Notes: a model not told the origin generated them from the letters alone. A stretch of 64,000 nt of DNA from Icerya purchasi (GCA_039619475.1 CM077115.1:137714172-137778171), one strand, 5' to 3'. Counted from the stretch's first letter, positions 1 to 13,250 are shown. Numbers and translations are program-made.

Positions 1-900
1 TTTTTCCATTTAGTAGTAGTACGTTGGATCTCCTATTTGAAACTATCTGGGTACACTTGAAATCTTTTGTTGTTTCATAGACTCTTTGGTGAGTATTCTA
101 TGTAAAACTGTATCGAATACTGCAGTGAGGTCTACAAACACTACTCCTGTGATTTTGAGTTTCTCAAATCCGTTTCTATGTATTGCACTGGGTGCAATTC
201 TAGGCCCCTGCGCACGATTTCCCCTGTCTGAATTTGGTATGGTTTCTAGGTGAACTGTTTCAGTTATTCTCTTCAGAATTACTCTTTCGAAGGTTCTACA
301 CAGATGACACGAAAACCGATATTGGATGGTCATTTGGTGGGGGGGGGGTCGTTGGCTTCTTTGACCGGCTTTAATAGTGCAATGATATGCGTTTTCCTCT
401 AGGACTTAGGTATGGTTGTTCTATTGATGGAGTCATTGAACATTTATTGATTCTACTTTCTTGTTTCTCTTTCAAAGTGTTTCATTTGCTCCACTAACGT
501 GCCATCGACACCTAGTACCTTTCGGTTTTTAGCTCTTTTTTGATTGCATTATTAATTTCAGATTCTGTAATTTATCTTTGAGGCATAGTTTCCTACGGCT
601 CAATTTTCTCGTGTTTTTTTTTTTTTGATTTTTTTTTTTAATGGTTTTACTTTATGGTCTGTCTTATCATTGATTAACAACTGGCGGGCGATCTGATTAG
701 CAGTGTGATATTCGGTATTCCTTTGCGTGCAGTGTGTCTTCCCCGTTTAATTTCTTCAGCAGTTGCCGTGTTTTCCTGCTGTCCTTACTGGAATCTAAAT
801 TTTTAACCAATTATTGCCCAAGCCTTACTACCGTTCCACAATAATCTTTTCTCTACAGTTTCGAATCCTTTTTTATAGTTTCAAACTCGTTAAATTTTTT
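1..900 (-). mobile_element. decayed non-LTR retrotransposon, reverse transcriptase part
   Basis: On the minus strand, positions 43-333 read as part of a non-LTR reverse transcriptase. Visible pieces are TFERVILKRITE, typical of the segment before the RT palm, and VVFVDLTAVFDTVLHRIL, which matches the conserved F-V-D-L-x-x-A-F-D-T-V-x-H motif holding the first catalytic aspartate. The frame is broken by a G-run near 333, and the upstream part (334-900) is too decayed to give a long ORF. The element is truncated by the window edge. It lies in the intron left of the first visible Hip exon or upstream of it. Confidence 0.65.
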
Positions 901-2310
901 GCCGTACTCTGGTATGTGGGCTGAGGATGTATCTTAAATAGCTGCATTTTTAATGAATTGAAATTTACGAAAGTGCCTATTATCAACAAAGTACTATGAA
1001 TATGTAACTGCACGACGGTGTATCACCACAGTGTGTTTTGTAGGCGATCAATTTATTATTTGGTCGAGATGTGGATGTACTGTGCTTTGTTTTACAATGG
1101 TATGTTCTCGGTACGCTTACTAAAGATTACTGTACACGGTCTCCGATACAACACACCTAAATACAAATATGATGGGAATTATTTAGTATTAGAATCCACT
1201 GTTTAAATAAATTATCGGCTTCAAATAGCCGATAACGTGAATTATTGCTTATGTATAGATTAATGTTAATTTTTCATTTATTTACTTTTTTTTAATTATG
1301 TAAGACTGTGTATAGCCTATTGCATATTTGTATGTAATTCAGTAAGAGTAACAACATCACCGTTTATGGGGGGGAGAAACTTGTTTAATTTTGGAAAAAC
1401 CGTAGCGAAATAATGTAGATTAGAAATTATCCTTTGATGAGTACTAGCAACAATTGTCTTATGCAATGATTTATTGCGACACGAGAAATAATTTTACTAG
1501 TTTTACTTAATAAAAATGAAAAATGGCGCTTATAATTATTTTGTACATTATAGCCATGTCGAAAAGTGTACGAATCTCTAATATGTTTGTGCTACGATTG
1601 GCACTACTAGTCGCTGTGATTCTAATGATTATGCCGGATGACAGAAAAATCATCCGGATTAATAATTTCGTATCATCTAAAAACTTTTTTGGTGTTTTTT
1701 CCTGTAAATTTGTTGATGCGGTTAATAGAACTAATATCGGCCTCCGATATTATTGGTACGCAAATTAACTTTAATTGCCTTTCGGATACGAGGAAAGAAG
1801 TCTAGCTTTTAAATGTAGCGTTGAAAATGTTCGTGATTTGAATAATATTATATTTGGAGAATACTTTTTAAGAGGATTATTTTGTCTTACATTAAGCGGA
1901 AATAATAATATAAAATTAACGAGTCCGCGCATTTTTTTTTCATTAATATTTATTAATTGAAATGTGCAAATACCGAAATTAATAAAGGTCCCTCGAAAAC
2001 ATCATTAAAAATGAAAATGGTTTTATTTTTTTGCTAGGATAACAGGGCGAGAAAATATTTTATGCGTTTTAAATTTTGAAAATTCTTGAATTACACCTGA
2101 AAATATTTTGATCGGGCTGAAATTTGGAGGGAATTCTTAAAACACGAATAATGCAACAAATTTCCATGCAGGATTCAAAAAATAGAAATTTACGACGGCG
2201 GGGTAAAAAGTTCAATTTTCTGATACATTTAGTTAGGTTGATTTCGTTGTGATTAATGTATAGATTTTTTCATTGTTTTTTTTTATAAAATTTTATGCGT
2301 CTGTTTGTAG
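901..2310. other. non-coding stretch left of the first visible Hip exon
   Basis: AT-rich sequence with no recognisable exon. Short ORFs here resemble no family and have no coding bias. The last bases (TTTTTTATAAAA through CTGTTTGTAG, ending at 2310) are the branch, polypyrimidine and acceptor region for the exon that follows, so at least the right part is intron. Confidence 0.6.
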
Positions 2311-2517
2311 GCTCAGAAATTGGAGAAGCATAAACTGAAGTACGACCGAATACGCCGCGAAAAAGAAATCAAAGAAAAACAAGAAAGAATTCGTATAGCG
2401 CGCGAAGAACACGCTAAAGCTGCTGCCGCCAATAGCAATGTAGAGAACGAAGACGGCGATGCGTCGAATTTTGGCGGCTTTCCATTTGACGATCCCGAGT
2501 TAAAGGAAATTTTTAAC
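2311..2517 (+). CDS. ST13: Hip/ST13 penultimate coding exon
   Basis: This exon encodes the charged linker of Hsc70-interacting protein, the cytosolic co-chaperone that binds the Hsp70 ATPase domain and stabilises its ADP state. It opens with AQKLEKHKLKYDRIRREKEI, which corresponds to the highly charged helix after the TPR domain in animal Hip (human has AQKIAEHRRKYERK at this point, recalled from general knowledge). It then runs through an acidic stretch to FGGFPFDDPELKEIFN. The acceptor is CTGTTTGTAG at 2301-2310 and the donor is AAC|GTAAGT after 2517; both are phase 0. Earlier exons with the TPR repeats lie off the left side. The TTG at 2320 is an internal leucine codon, not a start. Confidence 0.88.
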
Positions 2518-2711
2518 GTAAGTGGCTTGCTACTTTTTATTAACTTTTTCCTAAAATTATCAAATTATCAATACGTTTAATAAAAGATTTGTTGTTATTT
2601 AAAAAGCGAACTAATAATAGTGAAGTAAGGGGCATTTTTTGAACTAACATATTTGTTCTATATGAATGCGAATGTGAATTGATAAGAAAAAACTAATCTT
2701 GCAGATGCCGT

Positions 2712-2787
<76 letters not shown>

Positions 2788-4018
2788 GCGTTTGTGTAAA
2801 ATCTTTATTACACCAGGCATGAACGACAGGATTGGTTTTTTCCACCTAAGTTTTAACGAACTCTATTTGTAGGTGTGAATTGACAAAAATTAAAACTTCG
2901 TAGGTTCTACAACTTTTACTTAAATCGTTTTAAATAATCTGTCGGAAGTTACCTTTGTTATTAAAATATATTTTTTTTTTGCAAAAATTTGTTGTATTTT
3001 TGTTTTAATTCTTAAAATGATTGCGCAGTCTCTTGTTATGAACATTTCAATAGACTTTTATTCTGCACTTGTAAATATCGGAAGAACTTTCTAGAAATTC
3101 GAAACATAACTTACAGCGCCTTTTTTACTAAAATGAAATACTAGCTCTTTCGCGGTAATGGTTTAGCGGTTTCTTTAATTCTTGTGCCGCTGTTTAAAAA
3201 CCACAAAATTAAACAAGTACAAAGTAATTTTTAAAATGCAACATAATACGCGTTTCACTTTTGTCATATAGATTCAAAAATCGTAATAGTTTTCATTTTT
3301 ATTTTACTAGATATTACAATTGTCTCGTTAACTTTAGCAATATGAACTTCTCTTTGGCGTTTCAACTAGCTCATGTTTATTCATTATTCAAACTAGTGCT
3401 GTATATGATAAACGGACACTGCCTGTCTTTACTTATGGAAATCAAATCTCTCGGCTGTTTTTATTCGCTAAGATCAAGGATACGGCTTGGCGATCACTTT
3501 TGGGTAACCCGAATTGACTCTACATGATCGGGATGGAAGTCTCCCATTTTCACTATCTGCCTCTGTTCTCTTAGTAGGGGATAATAAGATCGTAAACTGA
3601 ATGTTTAAAAAAGCTGAAAAATACATTATTAAATATATTACGTGATAATGTCGTAGGATAGATTTCAAAATTTCGAAAAAAAAACAAAAGCTGATTTGGG
3701 AAAAAATTTTAGCATTCAAATGCACACGCATGATGATGCTACATTAGCTTCGGATAAATTTCAAACTGACGCTACAATTACTACGCCTGGGTATAATATA
3801 AGTTCTGTAACGGAGGTTCACCTTTTTTAAGTTAACATAGTTTTGTAAATTGTTATATTTTACGTCGTTTTCTGTCTTAACTCTACATCTAAATTTTATA
3901 AAAGAAGGTTAATTTTTCCCCACTATGTCTTTATAGATATTTTTACTTTTATTTGAACGTAATATGCAAACTCTGTTTCATTCAATTTTTTTTAATTTTA
4001 ATCTTTTGTCCGAAACAG
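2518..4018 (+). other. last intron of Hip (1,501 bp)
   Basis: A phase-0 GTAAGT...CAG intron. It contains a (TA)n tract at 2711-2784. ORFs at 3261-3527 (+) and 3474-3731 (-) lie wholly inside it, show no family resemblance, and are treated as chance. Confidence 0.8.
2711..2784. repeat. (TA)n microsatellite
   Basis: About 74 bases of nearly pure TA, interrupted by CATATACA near 2731. Confidence 0.95.
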
Positions 4019-4213
4019 GATCCGGAAGTAGCCGCTGCTTTTCAGGAAATCAGTAAAGATCCGAAGAATTTTTTCAAATACATGTCTAACAAAAAAGTTT
4101 CAGACGCAGTCAGTAAGCTCGGCCAGAAATTTAAAGGCGCCGGTGGGGGGTTCCCTGGTTTTGGAGGAGGATTCCCGTTCGGCGGTTCACCCGGCGGAAC
4201 GGCTGCGCCCTGA
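4019..4213 (+). CDS. ST13: Hip/ST13 terminal coding exon with the STI1/DP domain
   Basis: This exon supplies the C-terminal DP (STI1-type) domain and tail of Hip, which in the family helps bind chaperone clients. It begins with DPEVAAAFQEISKDPKNF, equivalent to the DPEVxxAFQDxxxxPxN signature, and continues with KYMSNKKVSDAVSKLGQKF. It ends in a Gly-Phe-Pro-rich tail (residues about 43-62 of the exon) and TAAP before TGA at 4211-4213. The acceptor CCGAAACAG ends at 4018 and the phase matches the preceding exon. In many Hip proteins the glycine-rich GGMP-like repeats precede the DP domain; here a G/F/P-rich run follows it. This is the 3' end of the gene. Confidence 0.9.
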   Translation, partial: DPEVAAAFQEISKDPKNFFKYMSNKKVSDAVSKLGQKFKGAGGGFPGFGGGFPFGGSPGGTAAP

Positions 4214-4445
4214 GTGCATTTGGTGTATATACGCATGCTTTATGTTTCTCAAAAGTAATCATTTAAATTTTTGTTTCTAAATAATTTTGTATTTGTTATT
4301 ATTCTATTCGGTTTTTATTGTTTATTTCGTCCATTCATTAAATTTGGTTTGTAGAGTTTTACCGGCGTCAATCGGCTCGTGAATAAATTACGACTTTCGC
4401 AGTTGTTAACAGTTACAAAATATGTATTTTGTTCCGCTCCTTCAA

Positions 4446-4451
4446 AATAAA
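4446..4451 (+). terminator. candidate polyadenylation signal of Hip
   Basis: AATAAA, 233 bases past the stop codon and just before a (TA)n tract. An earlier AATAAA at 4382-4387 is an equally possible site. Confidence 0.5.
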
Positions 4452-4460
4452 ACATGTATG

Positions 4461-4498
<38 letters not shown>
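4461..4498. repeat. (TA)n microsatellite downstream of Hip
   Basis: TACATACA leading into about 30 bases of pure TA. Confidence 0.9.
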
Positions 4499-4499
<1 letters not shown>

Positions 4500-4503
<4 letters not shown>

Positions 4504-6181
4504 GTTATTAGTTTGTTGTTTTAATTCGTAGTTAAAAGGATTTGTAATTTTTGATATAAATATTTTACTAGAATTCGAAGTGTTTATATATAGTATTACC
4601 TAATTTAATCTTCAGCGTTTTTTTTTGTTCTTTCCCCATTCGATTTAAACGGGAAATAAAATTAAATATTAAAATTTCAAATATATGTTCGTATATACGA
4701 AATCGTTTAAATAAAAAATCGGTTAAATTGTGATATTATTTAAACAAGTTAAAGATCACTGTTTTCCGTTATGCGATATTTCAATTCTACTCCCTGTGCG
4801 TCATTTATTCTTTTTCACTCGATGTTTCTATACACTGTAAAATTAGTGGTTCTAATTATCTTTTTCATACTTTAGAAGATTACACATATCTTCTTACTGT
4901 TTCCGAATTACTTATTTAAAAGTTCATTTAATAGAGTGTTCTTTGCTTTTTGAAATGTAATATATGGAATAAATAAAATTTTATCGGAAAATATTTCGAA
5001 CATTTTGAGAGTAAAAGTGGCAGTTCTAAATATAATATATGGCATCGAATAATAATGGTATAAGCATTGTAATTTTCTTTAATTTTTTATTCTTACTAAC
5101 TTCGTCTACAATCATTGTCGTTTGTATATTGTGTTTCAGATAAATTATTTTACGGAAAAGTAAGAGTTAATTTTGTTTTATAAATTTCATATAGTTTACG
5201 GGATGCTTTGGAATATTTATGTGTTCTATTTATGTAAATCATTACGAAAGATCCTGGAAAATATGTCATTTGTGTATGTGCTATAAATTAATTAAATATA
5301 ATTTATTTAAATCTTCGTTTTTTTCTTTCTTTTTTATTTTTGTTAACTTTTTAATATCATGCCTGTTTAAAATTAGCTCTTTTACACTGAAAATTATTCT
5401 CTTTGAAGTGTTTTTTAAACGATGAATGAAATTATTTCTTCTACTGTTTTGATCTGGCTTTAATGAGTAGTGTTATGATTAATACTTGAGAGCTGTTTAA
5501 AATGGACTGCGCAATTTACCAGGAAGTATAAATTTAGTGTTTTATAAAATTTTATAAATGTTCAGTTACCATATATCGATTCAAATTAATAGAGATGGTT
5601 GCGACATGCAAAATAGCGATTTTAATTTACAAACTCTGAAGCCAAAATTTATCTAAAAAAAAAATGAATCGAATATTTTCCGTAAGGAGTGTGCTATTGA
5701 TGGATAGAGTATTTCCGCTTATGTAACGTCATTGAAAATTATTACTTTTTATCCCACGTTAGTGGGTATATTGTAAATGAAGAAGAAAAAAAATACCATA
5801 CACACGTTGAAAATATCAAACCTTTTTCTAGCGTGATAATTTTCATATTATATATTTTAATAAATAAAAGAATTAATAACATAGTGATCGATTAATAATA
5901 CCCCGCATAATTGTAGCAATATTTTATTAAAGGTTTTTATTCAACTTAACCGTTGTGTCTTTATACTCTTGTATTCTTGTAGATTTTGTAACGCTATTTT
6001 CTCGAAAACGGCAAGGCCGATTTTAATGAAAATTTTGTTTCTTAGATAGATCTCTCTGTGTACTTGTAGAAAAATTTCAGAAAGACATTGCTTGTGATCA
6101 TTTTATTACTGTAGATGTATAGGGTTTTAGGTTGAAAAAGACCGATGATATGTGCAGATAAAAATACAAATCTAACCAATT
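4500..6181. other. intergenic, left part, between convergent Hip and otopetrin
   Basis: AT-rich sequence with only short ORFs that I do not recognise. No repeat boundaries were visible. Confidence 0.5.
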
Positions 6182-6501
6182 ATTTCTGACATTAACTGAA
6201 AATTGTAAAATAAAGTAATATAAAAAAATTTAAAGATTACTTATTAACGCAATAAAAATAAGGATAATAATTTTTGCAGGTCTGTCGAATTCGGATATCT
6301 TATAAGAATGAAATAAAAGTGTCGATTTGAAAAGTAACATTTCACAACAGTGTCAACCGATTCTTTTATTTCCCTCTTTTGAAATATCTCTATTCGACAG
6401 ACCCGCAAAAATGATTATCTTTATTTTTATTGCATTAATAAATAAAAACTTTCTTTAAGTTTTTTAAATATTTTATTTAGCAAAAATTTTAATTCAGACA
6501 A
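6182..6501. mobile_element. palindromic MITE (foldback), about 320 bp
   Basis: The two halves are inverted copies. The left half reads GCAATAAAAATAAGGATAAT then TTTTTGCAGGTCTGTCGAAT. The right half, reverse-complemented, reads GCAATAAAAATAAAGATAAT then CATTTTTGCGGGTCTGTCGA. Weaker similarity extends to both outer edges (left CTGACATTAACTGAAAATTG, right in reverse CTGAATTAAAATTTTTGC). The loop lies near 6335-6345. The arms have diverged, so this is an old insertion. No transposase is encoded and the superfamily is not clear. Confidence 0.7.
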
Positions 6502-8408
6502 AGTATAACTCTCTGCTACGTTTGTAACGATTGAATTGATCATCAAAACGACCATTTACAGAAAATATTTCGGAGTTGCTTCAAATAAAAAAAATGAAAA
6601 CTAAAATTTAATTATTTATTTATTTATAGAGAGACAATTTCTACTATAAATATGACTATACACAGTTGGTAGACTTAATTTGGAACAAGCATTAAATAAT
6701 TGTGTGCGTGTTCGCGTATTTAATATATATATATATAATATAATAATAATTATTTTAAATATTTAAGCGTAAAGTAATTCTATTAATAACGTTGTTGTAT
6801 TAAAAATTGAACATATACAAATTCTGATGCCACGGTATTTTTCTAACATATTTTAGCGGTACACGTACAGGTGGTGTTGTGTAAAACAGTGGTGGGAATA
6901 TCGTATCGTAGGGCAACTGCGACGCACATAGTCCTAGAAACAACATTAATTTATGCGTAAGTTCTATAGGTTTAAAGCTTCGCCTAAATATGTATATATA
7001 TGTATGTTTAAGTGTGCTTAATAAAAGTGATTCATGCCAGTACAAAAATGAAATAATGAATTAGACTAATATTTTGGTATTCTCTTTTCATTCACTGCCT
7101 CGTTTTGCATACCACACACATCAGCGTTCTTACACATTGTACATAAACTAGAACAAATTAAAGGAGTTAAATATTACTTACGGTTAGTGGAATTTTTGTA
7201 CTATTTAACAAAAGCCGAAATTTCTTTGAACACGTATAATTTCTAAAAATACAATTGAAGAACAACACTAATAAAGTAGAAGAGGATTTCGGTTAAAATT
7301 TAAATACGTTTTCGTATTGAAATATTAAAAAATAATATCGGAATAAAGTTTAGTTTTGCTCGAATGGTACTTTTTTCCTTTTTTGTTTAAATAGATGAGA
7401 ATAGCTATGAATTTTAAACTTTACTTCAGAACTGACTGGAGAAATATAAATTTGAAACCAGTTTAGTTTTTTCGACGTTGGCGCTAGGTGCGCATAAAAT
7501 CGGAAATAGTAAACACGCTATGACGAAAGTATTACATGAAAAACGGTTCGAGCGATTAAAATAAGTTCAATTGATAAATATGAAAAAGTACTCGAATGAA
7601 AATTGATAAAACACCTAAACACTTCGGAAGAGTTAAAGGTAAGATAAAGCGAAATGTTCACTATTTGACGTAGTAGTGTATCTGCACGTAAAGTATTGTC
7701 AAAGAGAGGAGAGGCGAATTTGATAATTTTTATTTAATGAATATTTTTTACGGTTATATTATTAAAAGGTTGCCTTCGAAATTTCATTTTAAATAGTTGC
7801 ATTTGTTTTTTAGCAATAATCTTGTTTATGTAAACATAAGTTCTTTAAGAACTACGAACACTGTTTTTTTCAAATTCAATGTTCATGTATCCATCGGTGA
7901 TTCAGGATGAAACTTATTTTCGTACAAGTAAAGAACGTAATAATAAATTTCACCGTTACTTAAAAACAAGTAAATAACAAAAAAAGATATGGGCAAAATT
8001 TTAAAAATAGAATTTAAAATTCGTTACTTTTATTAAATAATTTTATTTTAAGAACGTCCAATTTCTTTTACTTGTAACACCACATAGTGTACAAACGTAT
8101 ATAATATGTACACTTTGCATTGCAAAATTTTCTTATATGTAAGAGCGTAGCGGTATCGTAATTACATTTAAAAATTTGAGTTTAATAACTTCGCCTATTG
8201 GAAATATTTGTAATAAAAAAGTCTGGATATTATTCAATGTAATTATACGAATCGGATTGAAAGCAAGAAATTGTCGAGTAGGAATAAGCTGGAAATTTAA
8301 AAAAATTTCGGAGCGTTAAGATCTATTACGTATAAAAAAAGATTCGAGTGTTATTACATCGGTTCGAATGAACATGCGGTATCGAATTATCGTATGATAA
8401 ATGAAATG
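6502..8408. other. intergenic, right part, next to the otopetrin 3' end
   Basis: AT-rich sequence with a short TA tract at about 6723-6737. The minus-strand ORF at 6800-7045 resembles nothing. I see no gene here. Confidence 0.5.
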
Positions 8409-8414
8409 TTTATT
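8409..8414 (-). terminator. candidate polyadenylation signal of otopetrin
   Basis: TTTATT on the plus strand (AATAAA on the minus), about 32 bases past the otopetrin stop codon. This would make a very short 3' UTR; other AATAAA copies lie further downstream. Confidence 0.4.
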
Positions 8415-8445
8415 TACACGTGCATCATCTATAGCCGATGATTTA

Positions 8446-8685
8446 TCAGTTAAATGGATCTAGATGATGTTTACTGTTTGTATAGCATCGGTGCCAAATT
8501 TCTAGAAGTAAAATTGCCGAATGAAACCGGTAAAATACTAGAAGCGGTAGCGATAAACGAGATATTACGCCCCATAGGAGTAATCCACAAAAGCGCAGTT
8601 GTAATTCTTGACTTAACCAGCTCTGCGTCACGAACGAATCGTAAATCCATAAAGCTATGTTGCTGCATAGGAGGAATGTTACAAC
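8446..8685 (-). CDS. Otop: otopetrin terminal coding exon 9 (TM11-TM12)
   Basis: Encodes residues 645-723. VVTFLLCSNIALWIYDSF is TM11; SWLSQELQLRFCG and the following GLLLWGVISRLSLPLLVFYR lead into TM12 and the family end motif FHSAILLLEIWHRCY. TGA is at 8448-8446. The acceptor ACAATTTCAG ends at 8686 and the phase is 0, joining GRQ to VVTF exactly as in known otopetrins. ORF calls on the opposite strand here are shadows. Confidence 0.95.
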   Translation of the reverse strand, partial: VVTFLLCSNIALWIYDSFVTQSWLSQELQLRFCGLLLWGVISRLSLPLLVFYRFHSAILLLEIWHRCYTNSKHHLDPFN

Positions 8686-11600
8686 CTGAAATTGTAATGC
8701 ACATTTTTTATTCCGGTTAAGCGCTAGTTGAAAGTTTAGCGGAGTAATTTTTTTTTGGAAGCGGAATATTTTAAATTGAAAAGTACATCGTGGACGTTTT
8801 TTGTTTTTTGGTTTTTTTTTTTTTTTTTTCATTTTAATTCTATTTTTATAAGCTGCTTAAAATGCTGCGCAAATATAGACAAGTCCAGAACCAGTTTGTT
8901 AAAATTTATAAATATAAGTAAATTCCCCTTAATAACAGACAGAAATAAATAAAAAATTTACTTTAATAAATTAAAATAGATACATTTTAAAGAAACGTTT
9001 TCGGTTATATCATCAAATACAGAGTACAAAAACACGCTCCAGAAAAATACTACACCTGCAGAGCCGTATCTAGACCAACATTTCGGGAGGGGTTACGAAA
9101 ATATTTTTATAAATATGCGTGTGTACGTGACCGTGTATTATCATGAAATATATTTATTTATAAATAGTACGCTAAAGTCTTGCAGTCAATTATTGTATAT
9201 GCAATATTTGAACACTACAATATAAACCAATAATAAAAAATAGTCGTCGTTCCCGTAGAATTCATTAAAATTTTAATTTCCTTTTGTCAAAAATTGAAAA
9301 GAAATGTATTCTGAATTTCGGTCGATTTAATTCAAGCAGTTATTATTTCGCAGACATTTCGGTGGGTGAACTCGGAAAAGCCCCTCTTAGATACGGCTCT
9401 GTATACGTGTATGTGATATATAGGAGAAAATAATAGGCGGACGATGGTAGAACTACCATCAAAGTCGGAAAGTTGTTTACAAAATAATAACGAATTTAAC
9501 GGTAAACATTTTCAAAACAAATATTAAGAATATATGCGAAACGAAAATCGAAAAGGAGTTAAATTTTATACCAAAAAAAGAGGATTATTATTATTATTCG
9601 GTAATTGATCGTGTTTAGCAGTAATTATGTTTATATTTATTTATGTAATAATTTTTAAGTGCATTCGTTAAATTTCCTTTATCATAATAGGAAGCCAAAA
9701 TTGTTATTGTTTTTTCTAGTTAATTTATGTTTATTTTTTATCAGATGTTTAGCACGCACGGTCTAAAAGTTCCCGAACTAATCGCGTAAAATCGAAACTA
9801 GCGGCGCGATCTTCATGAAATTTACGTTGGTGATAGTTGTAACCTTCATGCATACACATGAAGTTTCATTGCATTCGGTTAAATAGTTATGGCATAGTGA
9901 TGATCACGTCGGACGTGTTTTTTTTTGCGCGCGGTTCAACACGGATGTAATTATAGGTTTTGATAACTGCGGTTCTATCGTTACAGAAACCTTTGAACAA
10001 TTAAAATGTGGTTTTGGTGTGTCTTGTCTAAGCAAAACAGTTGTTTTCGAGTGGCACAAACGGTTTAAGAATAAGAGAACATCGATAGAAGACGACGAGA
10101 GGGTCGACCGGCCGGTGAGCTTTCGAACCGATGGTCATCGTCGTGTTACATGTAGAATGATAGAAGAGAATCTCGGAATGCTTAAAAGCGTTGCGTAGCG
10201 AATTTTAACGGAAGATTTTCCAAAGAAAAAAAAGTGCGCTCGTTTCTTTCCACGCGGTCTCACAAGAGAGCAACGCGACCAGCGCGTTTCGCTGAGCCTT
10301 GACGTGCTTGAAATGTTCGAAAAGGACCGAAATTTTCATTAAAAAACTGGCGATGAAAGTTGGAGTTTTGCCTACGACCCCAAAACCAAACGCTAGTAAA
10401 TGTGTTGGACCGAATTCGCCGAAATCCACAAAACTTTGATTCCAAAAGTCGTGCATCAAGACAATGTTGATCAGTTTTTTCAATTGCAATGGCATAATTC
10501 ACAAAAAGAATTTATGGAAGAAGGTGTCACGATCAATGCTCAGTGTTATCCAGCGTGTCTGGACAGAAATTTTCCTGTTGTAAGGCAATGCGTTGGCGCA
10601 AAAAGCGCCAATTGTGCGGCAGTTTTTTTTTCACAGAAAATGATCACGGTCTTGGACCACCTACTCTATTCACTAGATTTGTCCCTTCGAACTATTTTCT
10701 ATTCCCAAAACTCAAATTACAATTGAAAGGAAAAAAATTTTTGACACGATTCCGGCCATCCAGGCGAATGTAACCGTAGAGTTAAAGACATTTTTAAAAG
10801 CCATGAAAAAGTTAAAATCGCGCGCTGAACATTGAATTTCGTTGAGCCGAGATATTTTGAATAAATTTTGTGAAAAACAAATTTTCCGAATCGTGCGTGT
10901 GTTTTTTTATTGAACCAGTTCGGGAACTTTTGGGACAGATCGTGTATGAAGATTTTTTAAAATTTCGTTACCATGAAGGATTTTATATGTTCCTTTATCT
11001 GAATTTTATTTTTCTACCTGTTGACCGATATATGATTTTTAAGAATCTGTGCAGTATATTCTGTATATACTGCTACTGTTTTCATAAATATTATTATTTT
11101 TTGTATTGAAAGTATACATTTTATTTCTTAAATTATTTTTAGTTTCGAACGCTACATTTAGTCTTCTTTTTTTTTTAAATATATCGTTTAATTTATATAC
11201 ATATTATTGTTTGTGAACATCATCCACTCTTTGTTGTTACTATTATTATTTGTTTTTGTATAAATTCTGATTTTGATTTTATTTTGTAGATTTATTTATC
11301 TATTATTTGTTCATCATTGCCATTACTTTCTGCCAAATTGTTTAGTAATTTTATTTCTTATTTGTTTTTTATTATTAAAAAAATTAGCATAAAATAATGA
11401 CTATGATGAACAAATAATAGATAAATTAATCTACAAAATAAAATCGAAATCAAAATATATACTAAAAACAAATAATAATCATTTCGTTATGACTGACGTG
11501 TATGTAACTATTTATTTCATTTTCTGTTTCTGTTCTAGCGCTCATAAAGTTTGTATTATTATGATTATTATTATTATTATTAATATTAGCTATTAATTAT

Positions 11601-13250
11601 TATTTTAAACGTTCAATTCTTAATCTATCTGTTTTGTTTGTATATATATATATATAGTATTCTCTTAAATTCTTGCGATTGTAATTTTTAACATTACGAG
11701 TTCACATGTGCGTTTTACCTGTCGCCCCGGCTTGGTTAATTGATGGTTTCTTGTTGTACAACCGCGTTGAAGAGCTTCGGCTATAAATGTACTTTGGAGA
11801 GATGTTTGAACGATTTGCAAAACATTGATTACTAGTAACATTGTGTGGGCATTAATATCTGCCGAACTGTCCAGCCGAATAACTAGTAAACCACACATTC
11901 CCACGACTATGCCAAAGATAGAGTACAATAGTACTCCGCTAACTGAAACTGTACTTAGTAGTGAATCAAGCGTTGACAACTTCGTTCCGATGTAGGATAG
12001 TTTTCGGATTCGACATAAACCCAACCAGTTGATCAGTATCGTTATCGACATGATGGTAAATTGCGATCCGGATGTAAGCCAATACCAAGTTTCCGGTGGA
12101 AAGTCATCGTCATCTTTCACGACTAGAAATATTATCGCAGTTACTATAACGATCACCATACACAGCAACCCTAAGAACAGCCCTTTACTAATTCCGTTGC
12201 AATCGATGCTTTCCGTGTGTAAATACTGTTGCGTTTGCTGTTCGGATTTTTCATATTCAGATGTGATTCGCTTACGACTAATATTAGTAAACTTCCTGCT
12301 GGAAAATGATTCGAACTGTTTGCACAGTTTTTCCATGCCAACGTTCTGACTCATGACAAACGTAACCCCAGCCGCAATTAAACTGTACGAACAAAAGAGA
12401 AGAAAAGAGAAGAATAGGATAACAATTACATCACATTTTATTTTAAAAGTATTGCGAAACTCGTATCTGATAGGATAATGTACTTCGGAAATATTTCAAA
12501 TTCCTAATGTTTTCGAGCGATTTGGTAACTTTTTTCAATTGTTGTAACTATTTTGCACCGTAATAATTAAAAAGTTCACGAAAACGTATATGTCAGGCAT
12601 TTGACGTAAAATTCGTGAAGAGCATTTATTTACTTATCTTCTAAGCGTCATTTCTCTTTGAGATCTTCAAAAACTGAAATACATATTGTTACAAAAATAA
12701 TGTATTTGGCGCTAGTTTTCGGATATTTAATAGAAAATTGGTACACTCGTGTGAAATAGCATTTTTTGATTTTACATATTACGTCTAGCTAAGAGCAGTA
12801 TGGCAGTTCGAATATGATCGTTTTTTCCGATTTAATGTTGCAAGCAGTCCGCCGTTTACCGAGGCATTCGAAAATGGTGGATGATATAGGTATGTGTCTG
12901 ACAATGTGTCGTTGAATCAGCAGAGAGACGAATTGGGCTAAAAGAAATACGTATTGACTTGTATAGTGTGTGCAAAAACACGAGTACATGGCCGATTAAT
13001 GAAACAAGTTGTCGCCGTATTAATTTCGCAGTTCCCTATCAGAGGCTGCCTGTAACCTGATAACATTTATGCGATTATTTTAAGCTATATGAGTTACCGT
13101 AAACATTATATTTTTTTGGCTGCAACCGCGCAGCTAATTTCTTATCTCTATATAATTTTTTTTTTTTTTTTTTTAGTTTTTTATGCAAATTTTTTTTCTA
13201 GTCAAATTATTAGAAATCGTTGCTGATACGATTTTTCATTATACATATAC

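Noticed and set aside
8454..8720. 88-aa plus-strand ORF over the otopetrin terminal exon
   Set aside because: It is the antisense shadow of exon 9; the minus strand gives conserved otopetrin motifs.
11665..11718. In-frame extension of otopetrin exon 8 past residue 644
   Set aside because: A CAG|GTAAAA donor and the GRQ|VVTF junction to exon 9 match the family; the extension is intron read-through.
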